NCBI RefSeq assembly: GCF_000373765.1
Contig: NZ_KB892384.1
Location: 32,732-96,731 of the forward strand
Length of the DNA: 64,000 bases
Reading direction: 5' to 3'
Source of the DNA: Legionella shakespearei DSM 23087
Lineage (GTDB): Bacteria; Pseudomonadota; Gammaproteobacteria; Legionellales; Legionellaceae
Shown here: positions 9,597-18,466 of the stretch, piece by piece
Layout of the letters: the number at the start of each line of letters is the position of its first letter
Numbering within the stretch: the first letter of the stretch is position 1
The notes under the pieces: model-generated
Databases searched by the model: none
Told to the model about the DNA's origin: nothing
Seen by the model: only the letters and a program-made list of their open reading frames with translations
Program-made: the position numbers and the translations under genes

Positions 9597-10430
9597 ATGA
9601 TACAAAAAGCGCATAATTTTATCCCGGTACTGTCTTCTGACGCAGGGGCATGTCTGACTGGGAGTAACTGGCGAGAGGCAGAAAGTCACAGCGCCGTTTA
9701 TTATCTCGATTCCTTGTTACTAAAGCCGGGTTTTGATTTGTTAAAAAAAATCCCGGATTTGGCTGCATATTTAGGCTGGTCTGGGACATTGATATTAAAT
9801 GCCTCAAATCTTAAGGCCAATAAAGAAGGGATTTTTACTCTGATTTCCCCTTATGATGGCAGTAAAATCAGATTGAGCTTTAGTGAATTACTTGACCTTG
9901 TATTACATTTAAAACCTGACATGGTGCTCTTGCCTGAGCAGGTGATGCAGAATTGTCCGGATATCTGGGACAAATGGAATGATGACATTATGCCTTTTCT
10001 GGCAGCAGAGGATTTAGCGCAACAAGAGCTTCATCGCGAGCATGGGATTTATTATATCCTCGGTGATGCATCTTTAAACTCTTCGACTATTGAGCAGATT
10101 GCCAAAAGCAAAGATAAGCCATGTTATATCTCGGGGAAGATAAGTTTCGATTTAATTAAGTTATCAGCCTCTTTGGGCATAGAGTTTATCGAATCGGATG
10201 AACCGGCCACACTGGCTATGCAAGGCCAGGTTTATAGCAGGAACGGGGTAATCCATTTGATTGATCCCCAGACAGAAATGGATTTTTCACTGATTGATTC
10301 TGAGTGCCTCTGTCCAACCTGTACACGACAATTAACCAAAGCTTATCTGCATCATTTATTCCTTCATACACCATTATTATGCCAACGCTTTTTAATCCAG
10401 CATAATGTGTTTCTGGTAAATGCAGGTTAA
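9597..10430 (+). CDS. Degenerate queuine tRNA-ribosyltransferase-like protein
   Basis: A 277-residue protein in the position where tgt normally lies (queA-tgt-yajC-secD-secF). It aligns by eye with Tgt through LGWSGTLILNASN, FTLISPYDGSKI and the C-terminal zinc site C237-x-C239-xx-C242 with H269. It is about 100 residues shorter than Tgt, and the positions of the catalytic aspartates look changed: the TDSGGFQ motif reads NASNL, FDECT reads PEQVM, and the FDC nucleophile region reads IES. It is probably not an active transglycosylase. It may be a non-catalytic paralogue or subunit, as in the eukaryotic QTRT2 partner. The alignment is manual. Confidence 0.7.
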   Translation: MIQKAHNFIPVLSSDAGACLTGSNWREAESHSAVYYLDSLLLKPGFDLLKKIPDLAAYLGWSGTLILNASNLKANKEGIFTLISPYDGSKIRLSFSELLDLVLHLKPDMVLLPEQVMQNCPDIWDKWNDDIMPFLAAEDLAQQELHREHGIYYILGDASLNSSTIEQIAKSKDKPCYISGKISFDLIKLSASLGIEFIESDEPATLAMQGQVYSRNGVIHLIDPQTEMDFSLIDSECLCPTCTRQLTKAYLHHLFLHTPLLCQRFLIQHNVFLVNAG

Positions 10431-10450
10431 TCCGAGCTGCGACTGTATCC

Positions 10451-10595
10451 CCAGATCCACGTCTCCGATCTACGTCGTCCTGAGCGCGTCTTTTGGCGCG
10501 AAGGATCTCCCGAAAACGGCATGGTGCCAATACAGGGAGATCCTTCGCGCCAAAAGACGCGCTCAGGACGACGTAGATCGGAGACGTGAATCTGG
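10451..10595. repeat. PAL-A palindromic repeat, copy 2 (longest)
   Basis: Arms of 61 bases (10451-10511 and 10535-10595) with one visible mismatch and a 23-base loop. The core equals PAL-A copy 1; the outer part (CACGTCTCCGATCTACG) is specific to this copy. It separates the Tgt-like gene from the next small gene. Confidence 0.92.
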
Positions 10596-10680
10596 GATTT
10601 GGGCAGAAAATTATGGATTTATTTTGATCATTATGGTACTATATGCTGCTAAAATTAATTCAGCAGGAACATAGTCCACC

Positions 10681-11046
10681 ATGCAGTTATTCGCCCATCA
10701 CATAAAAGATAATTCATGGAGCATTGGTGTGCAGGCGGATGAAACCCAACCCACCTATTACTATCCTGCGCTTTACATTTCTACAGACGGTATTTCCTTT
10801 AACCTCTATCCCTGCGTTCGCACCATTGATGAAGTCGATGAGTTGCTAAAATCAGGCTTATTCAAACCATCAAATCCTCAACAGAAAGACGCCTTATCTC
10901 GACACAATCTCAGGCATTACAGGCATTCCCTTGCTTCCCAGTCCTTTTTCAGAACCCGTCACAACGTGCAGGGATTGGAACAGATTGCTGAAGAGCAAAA
11001 CTATATGAATGAGATGGGTATCGCTTTTTATCATTCCTCATCCTGA
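10681..11046 (+). CDS. Small conserved hypothetical protein
   Basis: A 121-residue soluble protein, MQLFAHHIKDNSWSIG onward, rich in histidine, serine and tyrosine with no signal peptide or membrane segment. No family is recognised. The upstream region contains PAL-A copy 2 and an AT-rich stretch that could hold its promoter. It lies between the Tgt-like gene and yajC on the same strand, where E. coli has no gene, so it is likely a lineage-specific insertion. Confidence 0.65.
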   Translation: MQLFAHHIKDNSWSIGVQADETQPTYYYPALYISTDGISFNLYPCVRTIDEVDELLKSGLFKPSNPQQKDALSRHNLRHYRHSLASQSFFRTRHNVQGLEQIAEEQNYMNEMGIAFYHSSS

Positions 11047-11250
11047 ATTTGATTCCTTTCATTTACCTTATGCTCAATTCGCTATATGATGTCACGCTGT
11101 CAGGAGTTGTTGCCATTTCATTGCTTTGACTAAAATACGATTTTTCCCGGCTTCTTGTTCGAAAAATGTGTTGTTTGGTTTCCATCTGGCAAAGTAGCAG
11201 TAGCTCCATTTAATAATGCAATAAATTAATTGTAGATTTGAGGAGATTTT

Positions 11251-11589
11251 ATGAGTTTTTTTATTAGCGATGCAATAGCAGCCACTGGGGCCACAGCGCC
11301 AGCAGCTCAAGGTGATGCAAGTTTTTCACTCATTATGATCGCCGCTATTTTTGTATTGTTCTATTTCATGCTCATCAGACCGCAAAATAAAAGAGCTAAA
11401 GAACATCGCGAATTGCTCTCTCGTTTAAAGAAAGGCGATGAAGTAATTACTTCTGGTGGTATGTTAGCCAAAGTAGTTAATCTCGATGAACAATACATTA
11501 AAGTCAGCCCGGCAGAAGGCGTAGAGATTCTTTTACAAAAAGGCGCGGTCACTACGGTATTGCCAAAAGGCACTTTAAAATCTCTTTAA
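11251..11589 (+). CDS. yajC: Preprotein translocase subunit YajC
   Basis: Small inner-membrane accessory subunit of the SecDF-YajC complex. The 112-residue product has one membrane segment at about residues 27-47 (FSLIMIAAIFVLFYFMLI) followed by the family motif RPQNKRAKEHRELL and the DEVITSGGMLAKV block. An AGGAG sequence sits just upstream of the ATG. secD follows after 21 bases. Confidence 0.95.
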   Translation: MSFFISDAIAATGATAPAAQGDASFSLIMIAAIFVLFYFMLIRPQNKRAKEHRELLSRLKKGDEVITSGGMLAKVVNLDEQYIKVSPAEGVEILLQKGAVTTVLPKGTLKSL

Positions 11590-11610
11590 GTCTGTCATAG
11601 GGACACGGAA

Positions 11611-13467
11611 ATGCAAAATAAATATCCTCTGTGGAAAAACCTGATGCTGATTTTTATCGCAGTCATCGGGTTAATTTACGCCATACCGAATTTATACACT
11701 GAAAATCCGGTTGTACAGGTTTCAGCTGAAAGTGCTGAAGATAAGGAAGCGTTGAAAACCCAGATAGAAGACATTCTTAACAAAGCGAAGCTCGATTACA
11801 AATCCATTATTGTTGAGGACAGTGGCGTTGAGGTCGTTTTTAATTCTACTGATACGCAATTACAAGCTCAGGATATAATCAAACATGGGTTAGGTAATCA
11901 ATACACTGTAGCATTGAATCTGGCAGCGTCTACACCAGCCTGGTTGACAGCAATTCATGCCGCTCCTATGAAACAGGGTCTTGACCTGCGTGGTGGCGTT
12001 CATTTTCTTCTGGACGTGGATGTTGAGAGCGTGATTAGCCGTCGCTATGAAGGGATTATGAAAAGCATAGGCCAGGAATTGCGTGAAGCAGGCATACGTT
12101 ATTCTGGTATTCGTTACATAGCCGATAAGGGAGTCGATTTGCGTTTTCGTGATCCTGAATCGCTTGAGAATGCACTTGTAGTCCTGAAAGATAAAATACC
12201 CCTTGTCATTATTGTCAAAGGCAAGGCGACTAACTCAGCCATGGTATCTATTACTCCTGCCGGATTAAATGAAATCAGGCAAAATACTATTGAACAGACT
12301 ATGAGTATTCTGCGCAATAGGGTGAATGAGCTGGGTGTGGGTGAGGCTGTAGTGCAGCAGCAAGGGGCAACCCGCGTTGCAGTGGATTTACCTGGTATTC
12401 AGGATGCCGCCCGCGCAAAACAAATTCTGGGGGGAACTGCAACTCTGCAATTTTATCTGGTGGATCAGGAAAACGATCCTCATATAGCGAAACAAACGGG
12501 TTCCGTGCCGGTTAGCGATAAACTCTATATGATGGATGGTCAACCCATTCTATTGAAGAGACAGGTGGTGTTAAGTGGAGATTCTATTACTTCTGCCGTG
12601 TCAAGCTTTGACCAACAGACAGCAACGCCTGCAGTACAAATCCAGTTAGGCGGCGGGGGGGAGAGCCTATTCACTAAAGTGACCAGGGAAAACATTGGCA
12701 AGCGTATGGCTATTGTTTATGTGGAAACCAAAAACACCATACAAACCATTAATGGTGTTGAAACACGGGTTACCCACAGAGAGGAACGCGTTATCAGCGC
12801 TCCTGTAATTCAAAATGCCTTGGGCAGTAATTTCCAGATTACTGGCCTTACTGACAGCAAGGAAGCAAGCAACCTGGCTCTGTTATTAAGGGCTGGAGCC
12901 TTGCCTGCTGCGATTTATCCTATAGAAGAACGTACCGTTGGTCCGACTCTGGGTAAAGAAAATATTCGCCGTGGAATGGTTTCTCTGGAAGTAGGTATGA
13001 GCTTGATTTTAATCATCATGCTGGTTTATTACCGCGTGTTTGGAATTATAGCCAATATCGCTTTATTGCTTAACTTAATCCTGCTTTGTGCTTTGTTGTC
13101 GATGATAGATGCAACACTTACCTTGCCGGGTATTGCGGGGATAGTATTGACCATTGGTATGGCGGTGGATGCAAACGTACTCATCTATGAGCGTATCCGT
13201 GAGGAATTGCGAAATGGTTTGTCGCCTCAGGCTGCAATTCAGGCTGGATATGACAGGGCATTTTCTACCATTCTTGATGCGAACCTTACCTCTCTGATTG
13301 TAGCCATTATCCTCTTCGCAGTGGGTACTGGTCCGGTGCGTGGATTTGCGGTAACTCTCTCTTTGGGTTTATTGACTTCCATGTTAACGGGCATCACCTA
13401 TACGCGGGCAATTGTAAACTGGTATTACGGTGGCCGTAATGTTAAAAAATTATCTATAGGTATATAA
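11611..13467 (+). CDS. secD: Protein translocase subunit SecD
   Basis: Membrane subunit that uses the proton motive force to assist late steps of Sec export. The 618-residue product has an N-terminal membrane helix (about 11-27), the GLDLRGGVHFLLDVD motif, large periplasmic domains, and five C-terminal helices (about 450-605) with the conserved GMAVDANVLIYERIREE segment. Length matches gammaproteobacterial SecD. It is co-transcribed with yajC and secF. Confidence 0.97.
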   Translation: MQNKYPLWKNLMLIFIAVIGLIYAIPNLYTENPVVQVSAESAEDKEALKTQIEDILNKAKLDYKSIIVEDSGVEVVFNSTDTQLQAQDIIKHGLGNQYTVALNLAASTPAWLTAIHAAPMKQGLDLRGGVHFLLDVDVESVISRRYEGIMKSIGQELREAGIRYSGIRYIADKGVDLRFRDPESLENALVVLKDKIPLVIIVKGKATNSAMVSITPAGLNEIRQNTIEQTMSILRNRVNELGVGEAVVQQQGATRVAVDLPGIQDAARAKQILGGTATLQFYLVDQENDPHIAKQTGSVPVSDKLYMMDGQPILLKRQVVLSGDSITSAVSSFDQQTATPAVQIQLGGGGESLFTKVTRENIGKRMAIVYVETKNTIQTINGVETRVTHREERVISAPVIQNALGSNFQITGLTDSKEASNLALLLRAGALPAAIYPIEERTVGPTLGKENIRRGMVSLEVGMSLILIIMLVYYRVFGIIANIALLLNLILLCALLSMIDATLTLPGIAGIVLTIGMAVDANVLIYERIREELRNGLSPQAAIQAGYDRAFSTILDANLTSLIVAIILFAVGTGPVRGFAVTLSLGLLTSMLTGITYTRAIVNWYYGGRNVKKLSIGI

Positions 13468-13479
13468 GGCGAGGCTGAG

Positions 13480-14397
13480 ATGGAATTATTTAATCCAAAT
13501 TCAAAAGTGGACTTTATGGGAGCTCGCCGCTGGACGGCGCTGTTCTCTATTTTAATTTTTGTTGTTTCAATTGGTGCTTTGGCTGTGAATGGCTTGAAAT
13601 GGGGGCTTGATTTTACTGGCGGTACGCAGATCGAAGTCACTTATGCGAACCCTGCTGATCTGACACAAATCAGAGAAAGCCTGGCAAAAATTGGCTTTCA
13701 CGAAGCACAGGTTGTCAGTTATGGTACTTCCAAAGACGTGCTTATCAGTATCGCTCCGCGAGCGGATAAAGAGCAGACGGCTTTGGTGACTGAAGTGATG
13801 TCTGCTTTACCAGGAGCTACCAAGCAGCGAGTTGATTTTGTGGGGCCTCAGGTTGGAGAGGAGTTGGCAACAAAGGGTGCTCTTGCCATTGTTGTTTCTC
13901 TGCTGGCTACTATGATTTATATCGCCATGCGATTTGAATATCGTCTTGCAGTCAGCTCTGCTGTAGCGCTGGTTCATGACCCGGTGTTGATTTTGGGTAT
14001 TTTCGCCCTGTTTGGCATTGAGTTTGACTTAAAGGCTCTGGCCGGTTTGCTGGCGGTTATAGGCTACTCGTTAAACGATACTATCGTGGTTTTTGACCGG
14101 GTGCGTGAGAATTTTGTGAAAATTCGCCGTACCAGCCCAATAGACATTATGAACACTTCGATTAACCAGACACTGTCCAGAACCATCATGACTTCAGTGC
14201 TGACTTTGTGTGTTGTGGTTGCCCTGTTTGTTTATGGCGGTGAAACCATACATGGCTTTTCCCTGGCTTTAATCATCGGGATAATCATCGGTACTTATTC
14301 TTCTATTTATGTTGCTGGTGCTTTGGCGGTAGTGATGGGGCTGGATAGAAAAGATTTTCTGCCTAGTCAGCGTAAAGAGCTGGATGACCGGCCTTAA
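13480..14397 (+). CDS. secF: Protein translocase subunit SecF
   Basis: Partner of SecD in protein export. The 305-residue product has the N-terminal helix, the WGLDFTGGTQIEV motif, and five C-terminal helices with GYSLNDTIVVFDRVREN, the SecF equivalent of the proton-path motif. It starts 12 bases after secD. The operon ends at the nested palindromic element at 14403. Confidence 0.97.
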   Translation: MELFNPNSKVDFMGARRWTALFSILIFVVSIGALAVNGLKWGLDFTGGTQIEVTYANPADLTQIRESLAKIGFHEAQVVSYGTSKDVLISIAPRADKEQTALVTEVMSALPGATKQRVDFVGPQVGEELATKGALAIVVSLLATMIYIAMRFEYRLAVSSAVALVHDPVLILGIFALFGIEFDLKALAGLLAVIGYSLNDTIVVFDRVRENFVKIRRTSPIDIMNTSINQTLSRTIMTSVLTLCVVVALFVYGGETIHGFSLALIIGIIIGTYSSIYVAGALAVVMGLDRKDFLPSQRKELDDRP

Positions 14398-14402
14398 CTG
14401 AA

Positions 14403-14590
14403 GATCCCGGTTGCAAGCAACCGGGCTACGCCTCAAAGAGTTCCGCCGTCCCGCGGCTTGACCGCGGGATCCAGGGATCTATGCTCGGAGTGAGATTTCT
14501 GGATCCCGCGGTCAAGCCGCGGGACGGCGGAGTATTTATACTGGACGTTTTCTTGCAGTTCTTGTAGCCCGGTTGCTTGCAACCGGGATC
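14403..14590. repeat. PAL-E element, copy 1, with a PAL-B inserted in its loop
   Basis: Outer PAL-E arms are perfect 27-base complements (14403-14429 and 14564-14590; core CCCGGTTGCAAGCAACCGGG). The loop holds a complete 90-base PAL-B at 14442-14531. The element lies in the convergent gap between secF and phhB and could terminate transcription from both sides. Confidence 0.9.
14442..14531. repeat. PAL-B palindromic repeat, copy 1 (90 bp)
   Basis: Arms begin TCCGCCGTCCCGCGGCTTGA and end in the complementary GGGACGGCGGA. Length is exactly 90 bases, the same as copies at 22903, 35250, 41038 and 45737. Confidence 0.9.
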
Positions 14591-14600
14591 CTGTTTCGTA

Positions 14601-14942
14601 TTACTCTTCCATCAAGCGATCAATTTTTGCGGCACAAATGAAATCATTAAGTGACAAACCATTGAGTGCATGCGTCATAAAGGTCACACGGCAATAGTTA
14701 TATCCTACTTCCAAATCAGGGTGATGATTTTCAACATTTGCTATCCAGGCAATCGCATTAACAAAAGCCATGGTTTCGTAGAAATCGTTAAAAGAAAAAG
14801 ATCGTTTGATCATTCGATGGTCTTCAGTGGACTGCCATTGCTTTTTTAACTGAGGCATCATATTGCGTACCTGTTCGCCATTCAATGCAGAGCCTATGCC
14901 TTCACAGGATTCACAATGTTTAGAGCTTAAATCACTGGTCAT
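14601..14942 (-). CDS. phhB: Pterin-4a-carbinolamine dehydratase
   Basis: Dehydrates 4a-hydroxytetrahydropterin formed by phenylalanine hydroxylase, recycling the cofactor. The 113-residue product has the family signature ENHHPDLEVGYNYC, the histidine-rich active site, and the typical helix-sheet length. A good AAGGA ribosome site precedes the ATG at 14942. It is downstream of an HisC-type aminotransferase on the same strand, which may suggest linked aromatic amino-acid metabolism; that link is inference. Confidence 0.93.
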   Translation of the reverse strand: MTSDLSSKHCESCEGIGSALNGEQVRNMMPQLKKQWQSTEDHRMIKRSFSFNDFYETMAFVNAIAWIANVENHHPDLEVGYNYCRVTFMTHALNGLSLNDFICAAKIDRLMEE

Positions 14943-14990
14943 TTTATTTCCTTTTTAATAGGGCTAGCGCCCGGGTTCTTAGGTGTGTCT

Positions 14991-16100
14991 CTATGAATAA
15001 TAAGCTGTTAAAGCTGCGAGAAAGCGTGAATTCTGTTCTCTGGTGCCGATACTGACCCTAATATAATTATTCATTTTATAAGCATGCAAAGGCCTCACAA
15101 TGATGCCTTTATTCAGCAGGTGATTATAAAGCGCCAAACCATCTTCTTTACAGTCAAAAGTGAGAAAATTACAGTAAGAGGGCAAATAATTGAGACCCAA
15201 AGCATCTAAACCTTCACGCATCTGTTTCATGCCTTCTTCATTGGTTTTCAGGCTTTTTTGAATAAACGCATCATCATCCAGTGCAGCATAAGCGGCTGTC
15301 AGTGCTACCTGGTTGACTGCAAAAGGTAATTGTACCCGTTGCAATATATCAATAACTGCCGGATTAGCTACAGCATAACCCAGGCGCAGACCTGCCATGC
15401 CGTACACTTTTGAAAAAGTTCTGGTAATCACCAGATTAGGATGCTCATCAAGCCATTCAATGCTATTACAGCTCATTTGATCTTCAGCAAATTCGAAGTA
15501 GGCTTCGTCAAGGATAAGCAGGGTACTTGGGGGTATTTGTTCCAACAAACGCTTGATTTCTTTCTGGCTGGTTAACAAGCCGGTAGGATTATTAGGGTTT
15601 GCCAAAAAGATTAATCCTGTTTCCTGATTACATGCGTTAATCAGTTGCTCAACATCAAGTTGCCAATCATCATTCAAAGGCACACTGCGCACCGGTACAT
15701 GCACGGTATTTGCCTGGATGGCATAAGCACTGAATGCATAGTCATGGGTGAGAATATGCTTGCTGGTATGAAGGGCAAAACAATTTATTAGAAGAGTAAA
15801 TAAATAATCAGAACCATTACTTAAAAACACCTGGCTTATGTTCACTCCTAATTTTTTAGCAAGTTTACTCATCAAAGGATGATTCATCGGTGAGGGGTAA
15901 GTCGCAACCAGTTGTGACGACATATTCTTCACCGCGGATAAGGCGAGAGGACTACATCCCAAGGGGTTTTCATTCGAAGCCATTTTAACAATATCGGTAA
16001 TTCCTTTTTCCCGGGCTAATTCTTCTATGGACTTGCCCGGTTTGTAAGGAACCAGAGAACGTATTCCAGGATGAGGTAATTGTTGAAAATCAACGGACAT
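14991..16100 (-). CDS. hisC: Histidinol-phosphate/aromatic aminotransferase
   Basis: PLP-dependent class I/II aminotransferase of 369 residues. Visible features: SNENPLGCSP near the N terminus, FLANPNNPTG for cofactor binding, LDEAYFEF with the PLP-pyridine aspartate, TRTFSKVYGMAGLRLGY with the Schiff-base lysine, and a C-terminal RVSIGTREQN arginine motif. HisC is the best family match. Since phhB lies beside it and no other his genes are here, it may be the second Legionella HisC paralogue with aromatic substrates. An AGGAG site precedes the ATG. Confidence 0.88.
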   Translation of the reverse strand: MSVDFQQLPHPGIRSLVPYKPGKSIEELAREKGITDIVKMASNENPLGCSPLALSAVKNMSSQLVATYPSPMNHPLMSKLAKKLGVNISQVFLSNGSDYLFTLLINCFALHTSKHILTHDYAFSAYAIQANTVHVPVRSVPLNDDWQLDVEQLINACNQETGLIFLANPNNPTGLLTSQKEIKRLLEQIPPSTLLILDEAYFEFAEDQMSCNSIEWLDEHPNLVITRTFSKVYGMAGLRLGYAVANPAVIDILQRVQLPFAVNQVALTAAYAALDDDAFIQKSLKTNEEGMKQMREGLDALGLNYLPSYCNFLTFDCKEDGLALYNHLLNKGIIVRPLHAYKMNNYIRVSIGTREQNSRFLAALTAYYS

Positions 16101-16167
16101 GAAAAGCTCCTGTTTATAAAGTGCTTTTCATCTTACCTAAGCAATCCTTTGCTGTCACCCATGAATT

Positions 16168-18177
16168 TTAAATTAGAGGTGTAATAGGTAAGAGAGACAA
16201 TCGAACAGAGCCAGGTGTGTTTGACTTTTGGAAGATACTCAAGTCGCTTACAGAATAACTGCCACCGTTACTTCGCTCAGACCTGTTTTCTGTGCAATCA
16301 ACTGACGGCAATCCAGAAAAAAGTTGTTGCTTTTCAGGTTCAGAGTTTTCGTTTAACAAGTTTTTGTGACACGCCACAAAGAGCTGCCATTTAACCAGGT
16401 CGTCTTTAGGAACAGTGCCTTTAAATTCATCGTTTAATGTCTTAAGCAACTGGTACATGACTTTTTGTCTGATTACCAAAAATTCAGGTGTATCCGGATA
16501 TTTTTCTATAGCATTTTTTGCAAGAACAATTGCATCCGTTTTTCTGCCCATATTTTTAAGGCAGAGCACACTGTTTGAATGCAAAACCAACTCTTCAAGT
16601 GGATATTTGCCTGCGAGCAGAGGATTTTGATAGTTAGATAAAGCCTGTTCATAAGCTTCCAAAGCTTGAGCGTATTTTTTCTTTTGAAACAATGCGCCTC
16701 CCAATCCTTTCCATGTAACCGTTGCTTCCAAAAACATTTCTTCAGAACGTTGTCGTTCTGTGACAAATGAGGCAGGTAATCCGTTCAGAGCTACAAGCAG
16801 AGCGTCCTGAATCTCAGATAACTCAGCCGCTAAAGTATCAGTAGATGATTTAACAAACGATACTTTTCCTGAATAATCATGTAATTTTGTCAACCGTTCT
16901 TCGGCGTTTAAATATCCAAGACGTGCTTTAATTTCGATAAGACTGGTATTAAATTGTTCTCGTTCAGTACTTTCCAAGGTTCCGGTAAGCGCTGCACTGT
17001 ATTCGCGTTCTGCTTTTTGCAGCTTATCACGGAAATAAATGGAACGTTTATTATAATGCTGGATGATGGCTTGTCTGTGTTTATCAAGTTGGCCGGTTAT
17101 AGCCCTTTGATATTCTTTTTCGTCAAAATAGGCAATAGAACGGTCGACAATGATCATTTCTTCAATCATTTGATCAACACGCCTTAACCCGTCTTTAACA
17201 CCATGAGCCAATACATAGTTCGGTTCAATTTGCGCATCACCACTGGCTACGACCAGAGGAAAACCATCTCCTTGATAGCCCACTTGCTGTACCTCCATGG
17301 GATCGACTTTAAAGCTGTTAAAGCGCGGTTTGCGATATGATTTTTTAGTTGGCGGCAACTGTTCAAAAGTGATGTCTGTGCTGTTGGTCGTTGCATTAAT
17401 AACGGCTTGTACCCATGCCTCCTGCTGTTCTTGCGGTAAATTATCCGGACATTCCATATAAAGACATACCTTGCCCTTGGTAAAATTCATGCCATAACAA
17501 TTCGGTAAGCCAAACTGATTCCATCCAAAGGAGCGTAACTTTTCTATTGTTCGAGCGTATTCAAGTGAAGAAGGCTCAGGAGTATGGAGTGCATTGAATA
17601 ATGCATACAAAGAGGTAATACCACTAGAAGGTTCATTAAGGTGCGAGATGTTGATGCGTCTCAAATGCGCTTCACTCATTTTAACAAAAGCCAGAAAATG
17701 ATTTTTTACTTCTACTTTTTTGCTAATGGGTTTTACAGTAAAGGGCGCAGGTGTAACCGCTTCATTTACCTCATTAATAACGACACGCTGGTTACCAGAG
17801 CAATCAAATACATGAGAACATGCAACTGTTTCTTCACGGCCTTCTGCATCGGCAACGACAACACCAGGATGAGCCGCATCATCACTAAAGCGAACAAAGC
17901 GCTTCCTTTCTATGTTTATTGCTGATTCTATGACTTGTGAGTGAAGGATATTCTCTACATCTTTTATGTGCCCGGTTTTGTCTGATGGCCATTTTTTCTG
18001 TTGCAACTCATCGTTAAGCTTCTCGAAAATATCACCATTGATATGGCCCGGACGCGCATATTCACCTGCCCGTGGTTCGTAAACAACAATATTCTCTTTT
18101 GCCACTCCTGCTTTTCTTAATTTATAAGCAAGATACAAACCTACAGGACCACCACCAATAATTACTATTTTACTCAT
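16168..18177 (-). CDS. FAD-dependent oxidoreductase-like protein with C-terminal TPR region
   Basis: A 669-residue mosaic protein. The N terminus MSKIVIIGGGPVGLYLAYKL is a Rossmann FAD-binding motif, with the VYEPRAGEYARPGHINGD strand-loop and a HVFDCSGNQ segment as in flavin monooxygenases. Residues about 370-470 are charged and helical. Residues about 485-580 look like TPR repeats (GGALFQKKKYAQALEAYEQA). The last 50 residues are polar and low-complexity, ending in a hydrophobic tail. Size and architecture resemble Legionella Dot/Icm substrates, but no translocation signal can be proved. The ATG at 18177 is preferred over a GTG at 18186. Confidence 0.72.
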   Translation of the reverse strand: MSKIVIIGGGPVGLYLAYKLRKAGVAKENIVVYEPRAGEYARPGHINGDIFEKLNDELQQKKWPSDKTGHIKDVENILHSQVIESAINIERKRFVRFSDDAAHPGVVVADAEGREETVACSHVFDCSGNQRVVINEVNEAVTPAPFTVKPISKKVEVKNHFLAFVKMSEAHLRRINISHLNEPSSGITSLYALFNALHTPEPSSLEYARTIEKLRSFGWNQFGLPNCYGMNFTKGKVCLYMECPDNLPQEQQEAWVQAVINATTNSTDITFEQLPPTKKSYRKPRFNSFKVDPMEVQQVGYQGDGFPLVVASGDAQIEPNYVLAHGVKDGLRRVDQMIEEMIIVDRSIAYFDEKEYQRAITGQLDKHRQAIIQHYNKRSIYFRDKLQKAEREYSAALTGTLESTEREQFNTSLIEIKARLGYLNAEERLTKLHDYSGKVSFVKSSTDTLAAELSEIQDALLVALNGLPASFVTERQRSEEMFLEATVTWKGLGGALFQKKKYAQALEAYEQALSNYQNPLLAGKYPLEELVLHSNSVLCLKNMGRKTDAIVLAKNAIEKYPDTPEFLVIRQKVMYQLLKTLNDEFKGTVPKDDLVKWQLFVACHKNLLNENSEPEKQQLFSGLPSVDCTENRSERSNGGSYSVSDLSIFQKSNTPGSVRLSLLPITPLI

Positions 18178-18295
18178 CGTTAACACCAGGAATACAGAAT
18201 GGATAATTTTTGCTTATTCTAACTAAAGATTATTAAGAAAATATTAATAACAATACAAAGACGATGATGTGTCAAAAGTAGCCCGGCCTGCTTGC

Positions 18296-18410
18296 CGATC
18301 CACGTCGTCCTGAGCGCGTCTTTTGGCGCGAAGGATCTCCCGAAAGCGGCATGGTGCCAGTATTTGGAGATCCTTCGCGCCAAAAGACGCGCTCAGGACG
18401 ACGTGGATCG
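18296..18410. repeat. PAL-A palindromic repeat, copy 3
   Basis: Perfect 45-base arms (18296-18340, 18366-18410). It is preceded by a PAL-E fragment (18279 onward) and followed by PAL-C and PAL-E fragments (18424-18436, 18467-18493). Together with the tail to 18493 it matches the composite at 32199-32400. Confidence 0.92.
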
Positions 18411-18466
18411 GGGATACGACTAACACCTAATACGGGCTAAAATGCCACTAAACTCTGGCAAGGTCT

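Noticed and set aside
10420..10674. Open reading frame across the Tgt-like gene end and PAL-A copy 2.
   Set aside because: Most of its peptide is the translation of the palindrome, and near-identical peptides appear wherever PAL-A occurs; overlaps the end of the real gene.
11092..11310. Cys-rich minus-strand ORF overlapping the yajC start.
   Set aside because: Overlaps the yajC ribosome site and N terminus antisense; no supporting features.
16954..17187. Plus-strand ORFs inside the FAD/TPR gene (also 16415-16630 and 17641-17925).
   Set aside because: Antisense shadows of a long, clearly coding minus-strand frame.
18244..18426. Short ORF in the gap upstream of the FAD/TPR gene.
   Set aside because: Fully explained by PAL-A copy 3 translation.
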